From Parietichytrium sp. I65-24A (Eukaryota > Sar > Bigyra > Thraustochytrida > Thraustochytriidae), in NCBI GenBank assembly GCA_012862575.1, contig BLSF01000002.1:1178001-1242000 (forward strand): a stretch of 64,000 bases of DNA. The letters run 5' to 3'. The notes below the pieces were generated by a model. The model was not told the DNA's origin and ran no database searches. It saw nothing but the letters and a program-made list of their open reading frames with translations. Positions 45,443 through 54,406 of the stretch are shown here, in pieces. Position 1 is the first letter of the stretch; every line of letters starts with the position of its first letter. A program made the position numbers and the translations under genes.

Positions 45443-47595
45443 CTCTCTCTCTCTCCCTCGTTCTCTCTCCGTCGACCAATCAACGCCTCGCGCAAAGCCT
45501 CGCCTACATGGAAAGTATATCAAAGCGTCGATGGTATTCCAGTACCCTTTACAACTGAGCAGACAGATGCGAAACCATTGTGGCAGCAGCTCCTTCAGCG
45601 CTCGGAAGCTCACAGCCGACGCAATTACCGAGTGTAACGTGGGATCAGTTTGAGACTACTAGCTCTGGACCACAAGAGCGCAAGAGCGTAAATGTCCTGG
45701 GAAAAAAAAAGAGGAAGGCATGATGAACCGGTGAGTTGCGACTTGTCTCAATCAACAATGTCAATCATCACGGGCTAACAAGAGACTTGGAGACCGCAGG
45801 AGCAGCACAGCCACAGCCACATGCACATGCACATCAAGCCTCAGCCACGATGACCATCGCATGCGACACGCAGAGTCGGCCACCTTTCTTCGAACTAAAC
45901 CTCCTTCCATCCGTCCGTCCGTCCGTCCATTCTCCATTTTGCGATCCGCTATTTTGCATTTCGCATTTGGCATTCATTTCCCAAGTTGTATCTTCCAACT
46001 TTCACTTTTCATCTTTCACTTTGCTATCACAGCACCCAACCCGCGCAACCTGCGCGGCAGAGCAAACACTGCCAAACAACCCTCCCTAGCGTTTTGCCTA
46101 TCTGCTGTAAACCCGGGCTTACGGCTCAACGGATCTAAACGCCGGGTCCCCCATGACGTGTATGGAGAAAGTGGTCGCATATGCATGTGCGTCTCACGGA
46201 CAGAATCGTTACGGGAGACAGCCGCTCGGCGATCGAATTTTGGAACAGTCTTTGGATGTCTTTGGTGGTGTCTTTGGGACCTGCGACCAAGAACCAAGCG
46301 ACCCCCATAAGCAATGCAGTGCACAGACGAGCAAGCCTGGGCTTGACGAAACAACTAAACAGCGAGATATAGCGAAACAGCGAACAATGAAAAGAGCGGC
46401 CAGGCCACACACTAGTCCGCGTCTGGCCTCAGACGCGCAAGAGCACAGGGATGGCGATCCCTTTCGTTCCTTTCGTCCACGAATGAATACGAAAGAGCTG
46501 CTTTAGCATGCTTTAGCGCTGTTAGTGCGCGGCGCGGCGCACACTGTTGTTGGTACTGGTTCGGGTACTGAATGTACAGTAACCAAGTGGACTGCGGCGT
46601 TACGAACGTAGGGAGCGGCTACTAGGCGCGTAGAAGGTGGCATGATGGAGAGACAGAGAGTGGCGAGCGGGATTGGGCTTGTGCCACTTTCGAAAGATGG
46701 AAGTGATGGAAGATCCAGGTTGCGTTTTTTGGTTTTAGTGGTTTTAGACAGCGCTCCTCTTCTTGTTGTGTGTCGTCACAGCGTCTCGCGCCGATTCATG
46801 ATCTGCGATCTGCGATCTGCGATATGCGATCAACCATCGGGTCTCCGGGCATGCACGCACCAGTGGCGGGGAAATTTGTCTTGTTTCAATCTGGGCAAAT
46901 GGACAAGGACGAGAAGGAGGATCGTCTCGGCTGAACGGCTCAGAACGCTAAGAGGAGCAACTATCCTTTTGAGATTGGTGTGTGATTGAAGATGATAGAA
47001 GTCACAAAGTAGCAAGTGTGCGTGTGCTCCGTGGTCTAGGCGGCTCTAAGACACACTTGGATTGCGTTCATTCTCCTGATCGCGCGAAAGCCGGCGCAAG
47101 GAGGAGGGGGAGGTTGGCCAAGTAGAGGAGTCCAAGGAGAGAGAGGCGAGAAGGACGGCTTGACAAGCACTTTGTGGCATTGAGAGTCGACTGCGAGTTG
47201 AGAGGGAAGGAGCCCTGGTTTCAGCCACTTTGCAGGTGCTGGGTTGGCCATTGGTCTTCTGGCGTGTCTGGCGAATGAATTGCATGGGAAAATAAAACTA
47301 CAAAAGGTGACAGCACGAGTCTTGTGACCTTGATAGATTCAAAATCAGACCAACGAAACAAGAGAGAGTGAGCCCTTTTTTCTCAGGCGTGTGTGTGAGT
47401 GTGTGAGTGAGTTTGTGGTGGCATGCGAGGACATTGCGAAAACCACGGTTGATTGCTGCGTCGTCTTGCTCACATCTTGCCCTTGACAAGAGCCGGCAAA
47501 ACCCAAACGCAGAGACTCGAGAGACTCGAGAGACTGGATAACCAAGGCAAACCAAACCCAGATCTTCCGAATTCCGAAAAGCACGAATCCCAACC
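45443..47595. other. 2.15-kb divergent intergenic region
   Basis: This lies between the 5' ends of the ARL2BP-like and chitinase genes. It begins with a CTCT tract (GA on the minus sense strand) and holds (GATCTGC)n at 46800-46832 and three GAGACTCGA units at 47512-47535. Many short frames on both strands overlap and none is convincing. A tRNA-like 5' half near 47030 was rejected. Confidence 0.6.
46800..46832. repeat. (GATCTGC)n heptanucleotide repeat
   Basis: Three GATCTGC units followed by a variant GATATGC. Confidence 0.85.
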
Positions 47596-49467
47596 ATGAA
47601 GGTCGCTCTGCTTCTGGGGGCTGCGTGCTCGATTTGGTCCGGCGAAGCGAAATGTATCACAATCAGCCCGGTCGTTCCAACGGATGAGTGGTGCGAGCTG
47701 AACGGGTGCGAGGAAAACTACCCACAGTACTGCAAAGAAGTGCCAGATTCCGCGACGTACTCGCCAACCACCGCTGGAGACTCAGGCAACGGTTGCCTGG
47801 AGGGTTCCTTCGACATACAATACAGCAACCTTGGCCAGGAAATCGAAAGCGCCGCAACTGAGCTCGTGCAAGTCGAGATCCCAACCTCAATGAGCGTTAC
47901 CGTCGAAGTGGTCACCGGAAGTGCGTACTCTCTTCAGATTCTCAGCAAAACCGCAAAAGAGATTGCTCTTGTGACAAACCTGGTTAGCAAAGACGGCGTT
48001 GTGTTGCTTGCTCGTATCCAAGACACTCTGAATAACTTGAATTACACCTCCTCAGGAGATAGCCTTTCTTCTGACGCTGCCAAGCTCTCCAAGCTTCAGG
48101 CTGGTTTGGTTGCTGCAGGAGTCGCTCTAGTTGGCCAGCAACAGAACCGCGCCGGGGCTCTTGTGCTGGCTACCGCAGCGATGGGAGCCTGTGCAAATGG
48201 AGCTTGCTCCAACGAACTCGTGGTGCGCATGACCATACCTTCGACCTCGGCCTGGGCCCAATCGGGGAAGGTGAAGACCAGCGTAGTGCAGAACAACGGA
48301 GGTGCAGTGGCGTTCCTTGACTTTAGCTCGGGAAGTCCCACCCCGGCACCCGTAACGGCGCCCGTGACAGCGCCCGTAACGGCGCCCGTAACAGCGCCAA
48401 CGACGGCCCCTGGTTCCACCGGGGTGGCAGAGCAAGTCTATGCCGCATTGACAGCAAAGAAGGCTAGCATTGACAGCCAGGTCCTTGTGACGGAAGCCGG
48501 GCCATCGACTCTCTATCGCTTCGATGACCTTTTAAAAGCAGTCAAGGTGATGCACGACACCGGGGCAGGTTCAATGAGGTTTTACGTAGGAGCTGACACT
48601 GATGGGACAAACGCAGTGAAATACGGTCTCTTGAACATCGCTGCATTTCTTGCGCAGAGCATGCAAGAGACCATTCGCTACGACGCTTGCGATGAGAACA
48701 GCTGGGACACGGTGATGGTAAATGGAGCTGCAAAGTACCCAATCAGTAACTCTTGCGGTCAATTGGGTCAGAGTTATCAGTCTTACACTTGCGGGGCAGG
48801 AGAGGAGCACATGCAGTGCGCAATCGACCCCAACATGCAAATTACTGCAAGCACCACCGCTACTTGGTGGGGGGCACCTGGGCCGATGCGATGTGCGCCA
48901 AAGTCTGTGATTGCCACAACAGGTTACTGGGACGCCAGCGTGAGCTGCCCAAACAACGTATGTTCCGCCTATCCTGGTCAGAAGGGAGGCGCTGAAGTAC
49001 AGGGAAATGTGGCAAGCAATTCGGGTCGCACCGACATTGAGGGCTGTTGCTGGTGGGGGCGCGGAGTGATTCAGACTACCGGGCCTTGCAACATCGGCAA
49101 GCTCAACTACTACCTAGGTGCAAAAGCTGCATCCGATGGGAGGACCAGCGCGTTTCCGGATGTGAACTTTTGCACAACGCCAGACGCCATTTGCGCCAGC
49201 ACGAAATATCCAGAGCTGCGCTGGGTGGCTGGGCTGTTCTATTGGATGAACAGCGTGGAGGCGTTTGCCACCGCAGAGTTCAACTACATGGCTCAGCTCA
49301 AGGCCTTTGCTGACGGCGGATTCCAAGGCACGGGTTTCATTGATGCCGTTTCCGGAATTGTGAATCGCGGTTGTCCAAAGCTCACTTGCTCCTCCGGCGA
49401 GGTGGACGGCGTGGCTAACCGTCGTGCGTACTTTTCCACTGCCCTCGCAAACCTTGGGCTCGTATAG
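47596..49467 (+). CDS. Secreted GH19-type chitinase with N-terminal extra domain
   Basis: This encodes 623 residues with a signal peptide (MKVALLLGAACSIWSGEA). A Cys-containing N-terminal domain of about 220 residues follows, which I do not recognise. Then comes a Thr/Ala/Pro/Val linker of repeated APVT units (about residues 250-275) and the GH19 catalytic domain to the end. Catalytic-domain signs are FLAQSMQETIRYD at about 351-363, with E358 at the place of the general acid in the family HETG motif, WWGRGVIQTTG matching the GH19 YYGRG-x-IQLT segment, and several paired cysteines. GH19 enzymes cleave beta-1,4 GlcNAc polymers with inversion. The motif here is QETI rather than HETG, so activity is probable but not certain. 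Likely roles are cell-wall remodelling or feeding on chitinous material. It is intronless. Confidence 0.82.
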   Translation: MKVALLLGAACSIWSGEAKCITISPVVPTDEWCELNGCEENYPQYCKEVPDSATYSPTTAGDSGNGCLEGSFDIQYSNLGQEIESAATELVQVEIPTSMSVTVEVVTGSAYSLQILSKTAKEIALVTNLVSKDGVVLLARIQDTLNNLNYTSSGDSLSSDAAKLSKLQAGLVAAGVALVGQQQNRAGALVLATAAMGACANGACSNELVVRMTIPSTSAWAQSGKVKTSVVQNNGGAVAFLDFSSGSPTPAPVTAPVTAPVTAPVTAPTTAPGSTGVAEQVYAALTAKKASIDSQVLVTEAGPSTLYRFDDLLKAVKVMHDTGAGSMRFYVGADTDGTNAVKYGLLNIAAFLAQSMQETIRYDACDENSWDTVMVNGAAKYPISNSCGQLGQSYQSYTCGAGEEHMQCAIDPNMQITASTTATWWGAPGPMRCAPKSVIATTGYWDASVSCPNNVCSAYPGQKGGAEVQGNVASNSGRTDIEGCCWWGRGVIQTTGPCNIGKLNYYLGAKAASDGRTSAFPDVNFCTTPDAICASTKYPELRWVAGLFYWMNSVEAFATAEFNYMAQLKAFADGGFQGTGFIDAVSGIVNRGCPKLTCSSGEVDGVANRRAYFSTALANLGLV

Positions 49468-50182
49468 ATGTCAAATCAAATTACCTTCGGGATCCTGGCA
49501 CAAGACATCTCCGGAGCAAGGGCACTACTTCCATCTTAACCTATTATTAAGCTCACTGTGAACTCCATCAATCAAACCATTCATCACCACTTGAGGCCCC
49601 TGGTTTTAGCCAGGCTGGTCCTGTGCAGTTTCTTGCGAAGAAGCCAGTTACCTAGGCAAGCTGCATCACTCAGGCATCTTGTAGAGAGCTCCTTTGAGCT
49701 CTGAATTCTGAAGAAGATTCTGGCGAACAAAGACTTGAATGGGTGAAAGAGTCTATGTTTTGTATATATGTAGCTGGTGATTGCTCATCGACCGTCACTG
49801 ATTTGACGTGAATTCTGATCAATGAAAGATGTCACTGTATCCTTTCATTAGCGACCGTTGTCACAGAGTCAGGACTCCCAACTTGATTGAACTGAACTTC
49901 GAACTTGAGCTGAACTTTAAGATCCGTTAAGTATCTCGTATGCCAGTGGTTGAAAAAAAAGGGTCAAATAGGAAACAAATGCTCCATTCATTAATAGCTT
50001 CGTGACCGTGGCACCTGAGTGGAGAAACATGAACATCTGCTCCAGGTGTTGTCCGCGGACATAACTCAAGAACACTTCGTCAAGACTCTCGATCTCGTCG
50101 AAAGGCAATCAATCCCCAGACATCCTCAGCTCAGGATCCATACAACACATCGACTCAGTCCCAAAAGTAAGCGCCTCGCAAG
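49468..50182. other. Intergenic, no clear feature
   Basis: 715 bases after the chitinase. It contains a copy of CCATCTTAACC at 49531-49541, a motif that recurs twice elsewhere. I see no gene, LTR or terminal repeat flanking the gag-like ORF. Confidence 0.55.
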
Positions 50183-50893
50183 ATGACCACGCCTGAGCGG
50201 TCAAGCAGTGCGCTCGCGGCAGAACGAGTGAGCAAAGTAGCTTCTCCGTCTCCTTCCCCGCCGCTCAATCAAGATGCCTCCCAGACGAGAATTCTGCATT
50301 CCTCCGTGCACAGTCTGCGCGTTCAAAAGTTCCGTGGTGATCCGCCAACCTGGAAAACCTTTGAGAGGCAGTTCAAGAAGCTTGCAAAGTCTTACAGTCT
50401 TGAAATTACGGAAGATCTCTCGCCGTTACAGAGAAACGATCTTTTCTTCTTGCTTCACGAACACACGGCGCGGAAATTTCTCCCGCTTCTCCTTCGGAAT
50501 AATAAAGAATTAGACGGTTGCGTGGCTTTCGAGAACCTCAAACACGATTTCGGACTCGAGACCATGACTTATAAGTGCCAAATCGTCCTCCACAGAGTCA
50601 AGAGTAAACCTCGTGCAACCTCACTCCAGAAAGGACTTACTCTTGTTGAACACTGGGCAATTGAAGATGAAGAATGGATTGAGGAAGGCCTCGACTTGTG
50701 GCACTTGGCAGCTATTCACAGACTCCAGGTCGCCAGGGAGATGTGGCCTGAGGCGAAAGATCGCATCAACTTGATCATCAGCACCCTTGACCTATACTTA
50801 CAAGGTGAGACCGGACGGGACGCGTACATGCGAATAATGAATGTGCTTCGCTGGCTTCTATTGGAGTTTGCAACAAGCCGAAATCGACGATAG
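50183..50893 (+). mobile_element. Isolated retroelement gag-like ORF (236 codons)
   Basis: An ATG-started frame of 236 residues. After a disordered Ser/Pro-rich N-terminus it contains LRVQKFRGDPPTWKTFERQF and a helical region with AFENLKHDFGLETMTYKCQ. This resembles the capsid/gag N-terminal region of LTR retrotransposons (copia-type UBN2 or related gag families), judged by eye. No zinc knuckle, protease, reverse transcriptase or integrase is seen nearby, and no flanking LTRs or target-site duplication were found. So it is either a remnant of an LTR element reduced to gag, or a host gene derived from gag. The frame itself is open throughout. A plain host protein of unknown family is the alternative. 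Confidence 0.4.
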
Positions 50894-51577
50894 CTCTTTT
50901 GAGCTCTGCTCTCGCTCGCCGTGATCCAGATTGCTGCGCTCCGTCTTTCTGTGTCATATAAAAGTAATGATGGCGGCCAAACGTTTCAAGGCCCAAAATG
51001 GAGCATCACCATCAATCATAACATATATATCGAATGCTCAAACCCAACCTCAAGGTCTCGAGAGGCATCACCGTAACGCCCGGCTCTCCCGACAGAAAAG
51101 GGCGGCAACTTTCGATGGCCGCACTGTCCTGGCCCGGCCAGCTTCATGCATTCAAGTTCCGTAAATCAAAAAGCAAAGAGAGAGCACAAACAAATGTCTC
51201 TCTGTTCACAGTCAGTTCAAAGCCCTCGGTCCTTCTCCATCGAACGATCGTGCGCAATCGATCAATCGTTCAATCAACCAATCAATCCATCTCAACCAAT
51301 CAACCAATCAATCAATCAATCAACAAAACACCAATCTCCATGCAAACATCCGTTCACCAACACTCTTTCAAAGTTTGTCAGTCCAGTCAATCATCAACCG
51401 ATTCGCCTCACTCGACAGCGCGAACAGCACCCACCCACTCGCGCTCCATCTGCGCGCCTCGCCCGTCGCAAGGTGGCTCTGGACTAGGTCCCTCCGGTCC
51501 AGACAGCTAGCGAAGGAGAGCAGCACAGGAGCACAGCACCAGACGACCACAGGACCAGACGACCAGAGAGGAGACCG
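50894..51577. other. Intergenic, METTL-like 5' side
   Basis: It contains an imperfect (CAAT)n tract at about 51268-51325 and a stretch of GACCAG/GACGACC units just before the methyltransferase start. No gene seen. Confidence 0.55.
51268..51325. repeat. (CAAT)n imperfect tetranucleotide repeat
   Basis: Recurring CAATCAAC/CAATCAAT units upstream of the methyltransferase gene. Confidence 0.8.
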
Positions 51578-52750
51578 ATGTCGCAGCAGTACTTTGACAG
51601 CGACTTTGCGTGGGCCGACGCGGCCGCGGAGCGTCACGAGCGATGCCAAGGTGAGTGAGTGAGTGAGTGAGTGAGTGAGTGAGTGAGCGGAAGAGAAGAG
51701 AAGTGGAAACTTGCGGCTGGCTGGAACTGAGTGGCGCCGACTGCCGACTGCCGACTGGGTGGTTTTGGCAAGGACGAGATGTGACGTGATGAGACTGGAT
51801 GGAAGTGATTGATGGACTGGACTGGACTGGGCTGAAATGTAGTGCTATGATGGGACGCTGCAGGGAGCGAAGCGCCGCCGCTGGTGAGCGAGGAGGAGGC
51901 GCTGCAGGCGAAGGAGGCGCTGTCTGGAAGATGGGAGGTGTTTTACCAGCAGCATGAGAACAAATTTTTCAAGCCCAGAGCGTACCTGGTGCACGCGTTT
52001 CCTGAGCTGGGCATGGCACAAGCGACCGATAAACTAGCGGTCGTTGGCGAAGTTGGATGTGGCACCGGGTCGTCGATATTGCCTTTGTTGCGCAGCTGGC
52101 CGCGGATGCAGGCGCGGGTTCTGGACGTCTCGGCCAGCGCGATCTCCGCGTTGGAGCAGCAGCTGGATGAGGAAACACAGAAGAGATGCAGCGCAGCGGT
52201 GTGCGATGTGGTGAGCGAGGATCTGCCTTTCGAAGATGACTCGCTAGATTTTTGTTTGCTAGTTTTTACATTGTCTGCAATAACTCCTGAAAGGCACATG
52301 GACGTTCTGGGGAAAGTGTTCCGCTCTTTAAAGCCCGGCGGGTACCTCTTGTTTCGAGACTATGGCCTATATGACATGGTTCAACTCCGTTGCGAGAAGC
52401 GCATTGGAGAGAATCAGTAAGTGGCGGCGTATCTTTTTTTTTGGAAATCGAAGCTGGTGTTGAATCAAGGAAGCTTTGTTATCTTCTGACTGTCAAGAGA
52501 TGAATAACTCGCCAGGTATATTAAAAGCGATGGGATACAGTGTTATTTCTTCTCGCGGGACTCGTTTCTTGCGACGTGCAGTTCCATTGGCTTTGAGACG
52601 CCGAGTGAGAGCGACTGTAAATATTGCACTGTTCGCAATGTGAACAGGAAAAAGCAGATCAACATCGACCGTGTGTTTTTAAATGCTTCAGTCCGCAAAC
52701 CATTAACTCAGGCGGGTCCGAACGCGGTCACCGACGATGGTATAAACTAG
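51578..52750 (+). CDS. METTL2/6/8-type tRNA N3-methylcytidine methyltransferase (three exons, 286 aa)
   Basis: Exons 51578-51650, 51864-52416 and 52516-52750 join into 286 codons plus stop. Intron 1 (213 nt, GTGAGT...CAG) splits a Gly codon; intron 2 (99 nt, GTAAGT...CCAG) splits a Gln codon. The protein starts MSQQYFDSDFAW. Family signs are RWEVFYQQHENKFFKPRAYL, the SAM-binding motif I GEVGCGTGSSILPLL, LVFTLSAITPERH, then SLKPGGYLLFRDYGLYDMVQ. Exon 3 gives YIKSDGIQCYFFSRDSFL and ends with RVFLNASVRKP, both expected near the C-terminus of METTL6/METTL2. These enzymes methylate C32 in the anticodon loop of tRNA-Ser, Thr or Arg. The short N-terminus favours METTL6 over METTL2. The stop is 39 bp from that of the convergent SPF30 gene. 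Confidence 0.9.
51651..51687. repeat. (GTGA)n repeat at a splice donor
   Basis: Nine tandem GTGA units begin exactly at the first intron base of the methyltransferase gene. Every unit can supply a GTGAGT donor. Confidence 0.95.
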
Positions 52751-52789
52751 AGGCGGGTAGTAGGGGATGGGTTCAGAATGATAGTGTGT

Positions 52790-53740
52790 TCACTTTTTCT
52801 TCTTTCCTTTCTTGGCTTGAAAACTTTGCCATCCTTGTTTCTTTTGGTCCATAATGAGATCCTTTTGCGCGTCCTTCGTTTCACGTTTGAGCTTGTCAAG
52901 CGTCTTCTTTTTCTTCCTCTTGACTGCTTCAGTGTCAGTGTCTTTCACTTGCAAGTGTTTCGGAACTTGCGCTACCACAGCGTTTGCAGTCAAACTCGAG
53001 TCGTCAGCTGGAAAGTCGAATTTCAAATGTTCGAATGCCACCTCTTCCTGGTTTTTGTACTTTTCGTACTGCACCACGCAGCCGTTGGTGGTTACCTGCA
53101 TGACCACCACTGGGTACCATTTGCTATCTCCGGAGAATCGTGCTTCGGCGCTCATCCCAATGAGCACCTTCGTTCTGTCGTAAGTCGAAGCGTTTTTAAT
53201 CGGCCGAACTCTGCTAGCTTTAATTCTCTTTTCCTCTCCATTGTGCAAGTACAATACCCGCACCATTCCGTCTTCATCTGCTGGTCCTTTCAGCACTGCG
53301 CCTTGCCACACGTCATTGCCATCGTCGTATGCCTCGCACCGGCTTCCGGGAATGATCGCGTCTCGTAGTCCTATCGATTTTGCCTTTTTCGAGGGCAGCG
53401 ATGCCATCACTTCATCTATGCCTGCAGCAGGACGCTTCTCCGGCATAGGCTTTGCCGGCTCCGCCCCTGCAGACTCCTCCACTGCTACTTGCTCAATTTT
53501 ATTGACGTGAGACGCTTTGACATCATCATCATCATCATCATGATCATCAACAGATGTGACTTTTTTGCTCTCACCCTCACCCTCGCCGTCCTCCTCGTCA
53601 TCGCTTTCGTCCGAGTCATCAACAGCCGCCATGGCTTCTTTCAGCGCGTCAACCAGCTCCTTATAAGCAGGGTTGCCAGGGTCCTTTTCCAGCATGGCCT
53701 CGGCTTGCGCCAGCTGCTCTTCTAGTCCGTTCAAGTCCAT
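52790..53740 (-). CDS. SMNDC1: SPF30/SMNDC1-like Tudor-domain splicing factor
   Basis: The ATG at 53740 gives 316 residues; the frame upstream starts at a non-ATG codon and is not conserved. The N-terminus MDLNGLEEQLAQAEAMLEKD is the helical start typical of SPF30. A Ser/Asp/Glu-rich linker follows, including an Asp run encoded by an ATC repeat. Next come two Tudor-like modules at about 127-175 and 188-235: SRCEAYDDGNDVWQGAVLKG and GMSAEARFSGDSKWYPVVVM. The C-terminus is highly basic and ends with GWQSFQAKKGKKKK, like the WQ-x-F-basic tail of SPF30. SPF30 is a U2-associated factor needed for tri-snRNP entry into the spliceosome; its Tudor domain binds symmetrically dimethylated arginine. The second Tudor-like module is not typical of the human protein. 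Confidence 0.8.
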   Translation of the reverse strand: MDLNGLEEQLAQAEAMLEKDPGNPAYKELVDALKEAMAAVDDSDESDDEEDGEGEGESKKVTSVDDHDDDDDDVKASHVNKIEQVAVEESAGAEPAKPMPEKRPAAGIDEVMASLPSKKAKSIGLRDAIIPGSRCEAYDDGNDVWQGAVLKGPADEDGMVRVLYLHNGEEKRIKASRVRPIKNASTYDRTKVLIGMSAEARFSGDSKWYPVVVMQVTTNGCVVQYEKYKNQEEVAFEHLKFDFPADDSSLTANAVVAQVPKHLQVKDTDTEAVKRKKKKTLDKLKRETKDAQKDLIMDQKKQGWQSFQAKKGKKKK

Positions 53741-54406
53741 TTTTTCTACAACTACCCCAAATTCCAAACCTAACAGCTCGCCGGTCAATCGTTTCTCCCG
53801 CGGCCCAATCGATCGCAAGCCGCTCTTTCCAACGCTTCTCCACGCGGTAGACTTTACCGCGCAATGCACGAGCGGCAGACCTTACTTTTACCACTCAAGA
53901 CACCGCTAGTCCGCACCTGGACCTGCGTTTCTGCGTTTCTGTGTTTCTGCTGTTTCTGCGTTTCTGCGTTTCTGTGTTTCTGCGCTGCAGCGCAGTTCCG
54001 GAACCCTTTCCTTTGCTCCTCGAAGAACGAGGAACCTTCTTCTAGTCCCCGCGTACCCCTACGGTTTCGCCAAATTTCGCCAGGTCCAACGTCTCCCTCC
54101 ACACACTTGCGCAAGAGGAGCACCTAGGACCACTCACCCTAAACACTAGCCCCCGAGGAGTCCATCCAAAGATCACGCGGGAGAGTTCTAGACGGCCATG
54201 TAACAATACCACTAGTAGTCTGCATGGGACGCGACTCTCGCGTACTCGAGTACCCCACACGTGCGCAGCGCAGATTGATTTCGTACGTTACTCTCGTACG
54301 CCGCGCACCCCCATCTTAACCGAAAACCTAGCCCCGCAGCGGGTTCGCATGCGTGTGTATTGCTAAGAGGGACTGACGGAGGAGAGAGGATTTGCACTCG
54401 AGCGAG
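53741..54406. other. Divergent intergenic region
   Basis: 667 bases between SPF30 and the folate-receptor-like gene. It contains the TTTCTGCG minisatellite and a CCATCTTAACC motif at 54311-54321, about 90 bp before the folate-receptor-like start. No gene seen. Confidence 0.6.
53924..53984. repeat. TTTCTG(C/T)G octamer minisatellite
   Basis: About eight near-perfect copies of an 8-bp unit upstream of SPF30. Confidence 0.9.

Noticed and set aside
45736-46506. Overlapping frames on both strands in the ARL2BP-chitinase gap
   Set aside because: They compete with each other in the same DNA, lack domains and include translated simple repeats.
47018-47095. tRNA-like 5' half with GTGGTCTAGGCGG
   Set aside because: It resembles a tRNA A box and a D arm (GTCT/AGAC), but there is no B box matching GTTCRANNC at the right spacing and no acceptor-stem partner downstream.
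51578-51662. Frame running from the METTL exon 1 region without splicing
   Set aside because: Reading through the GTGA repeat ends quickly and loses the methyltransferase frame. The spliced model restores the family N-terminus.
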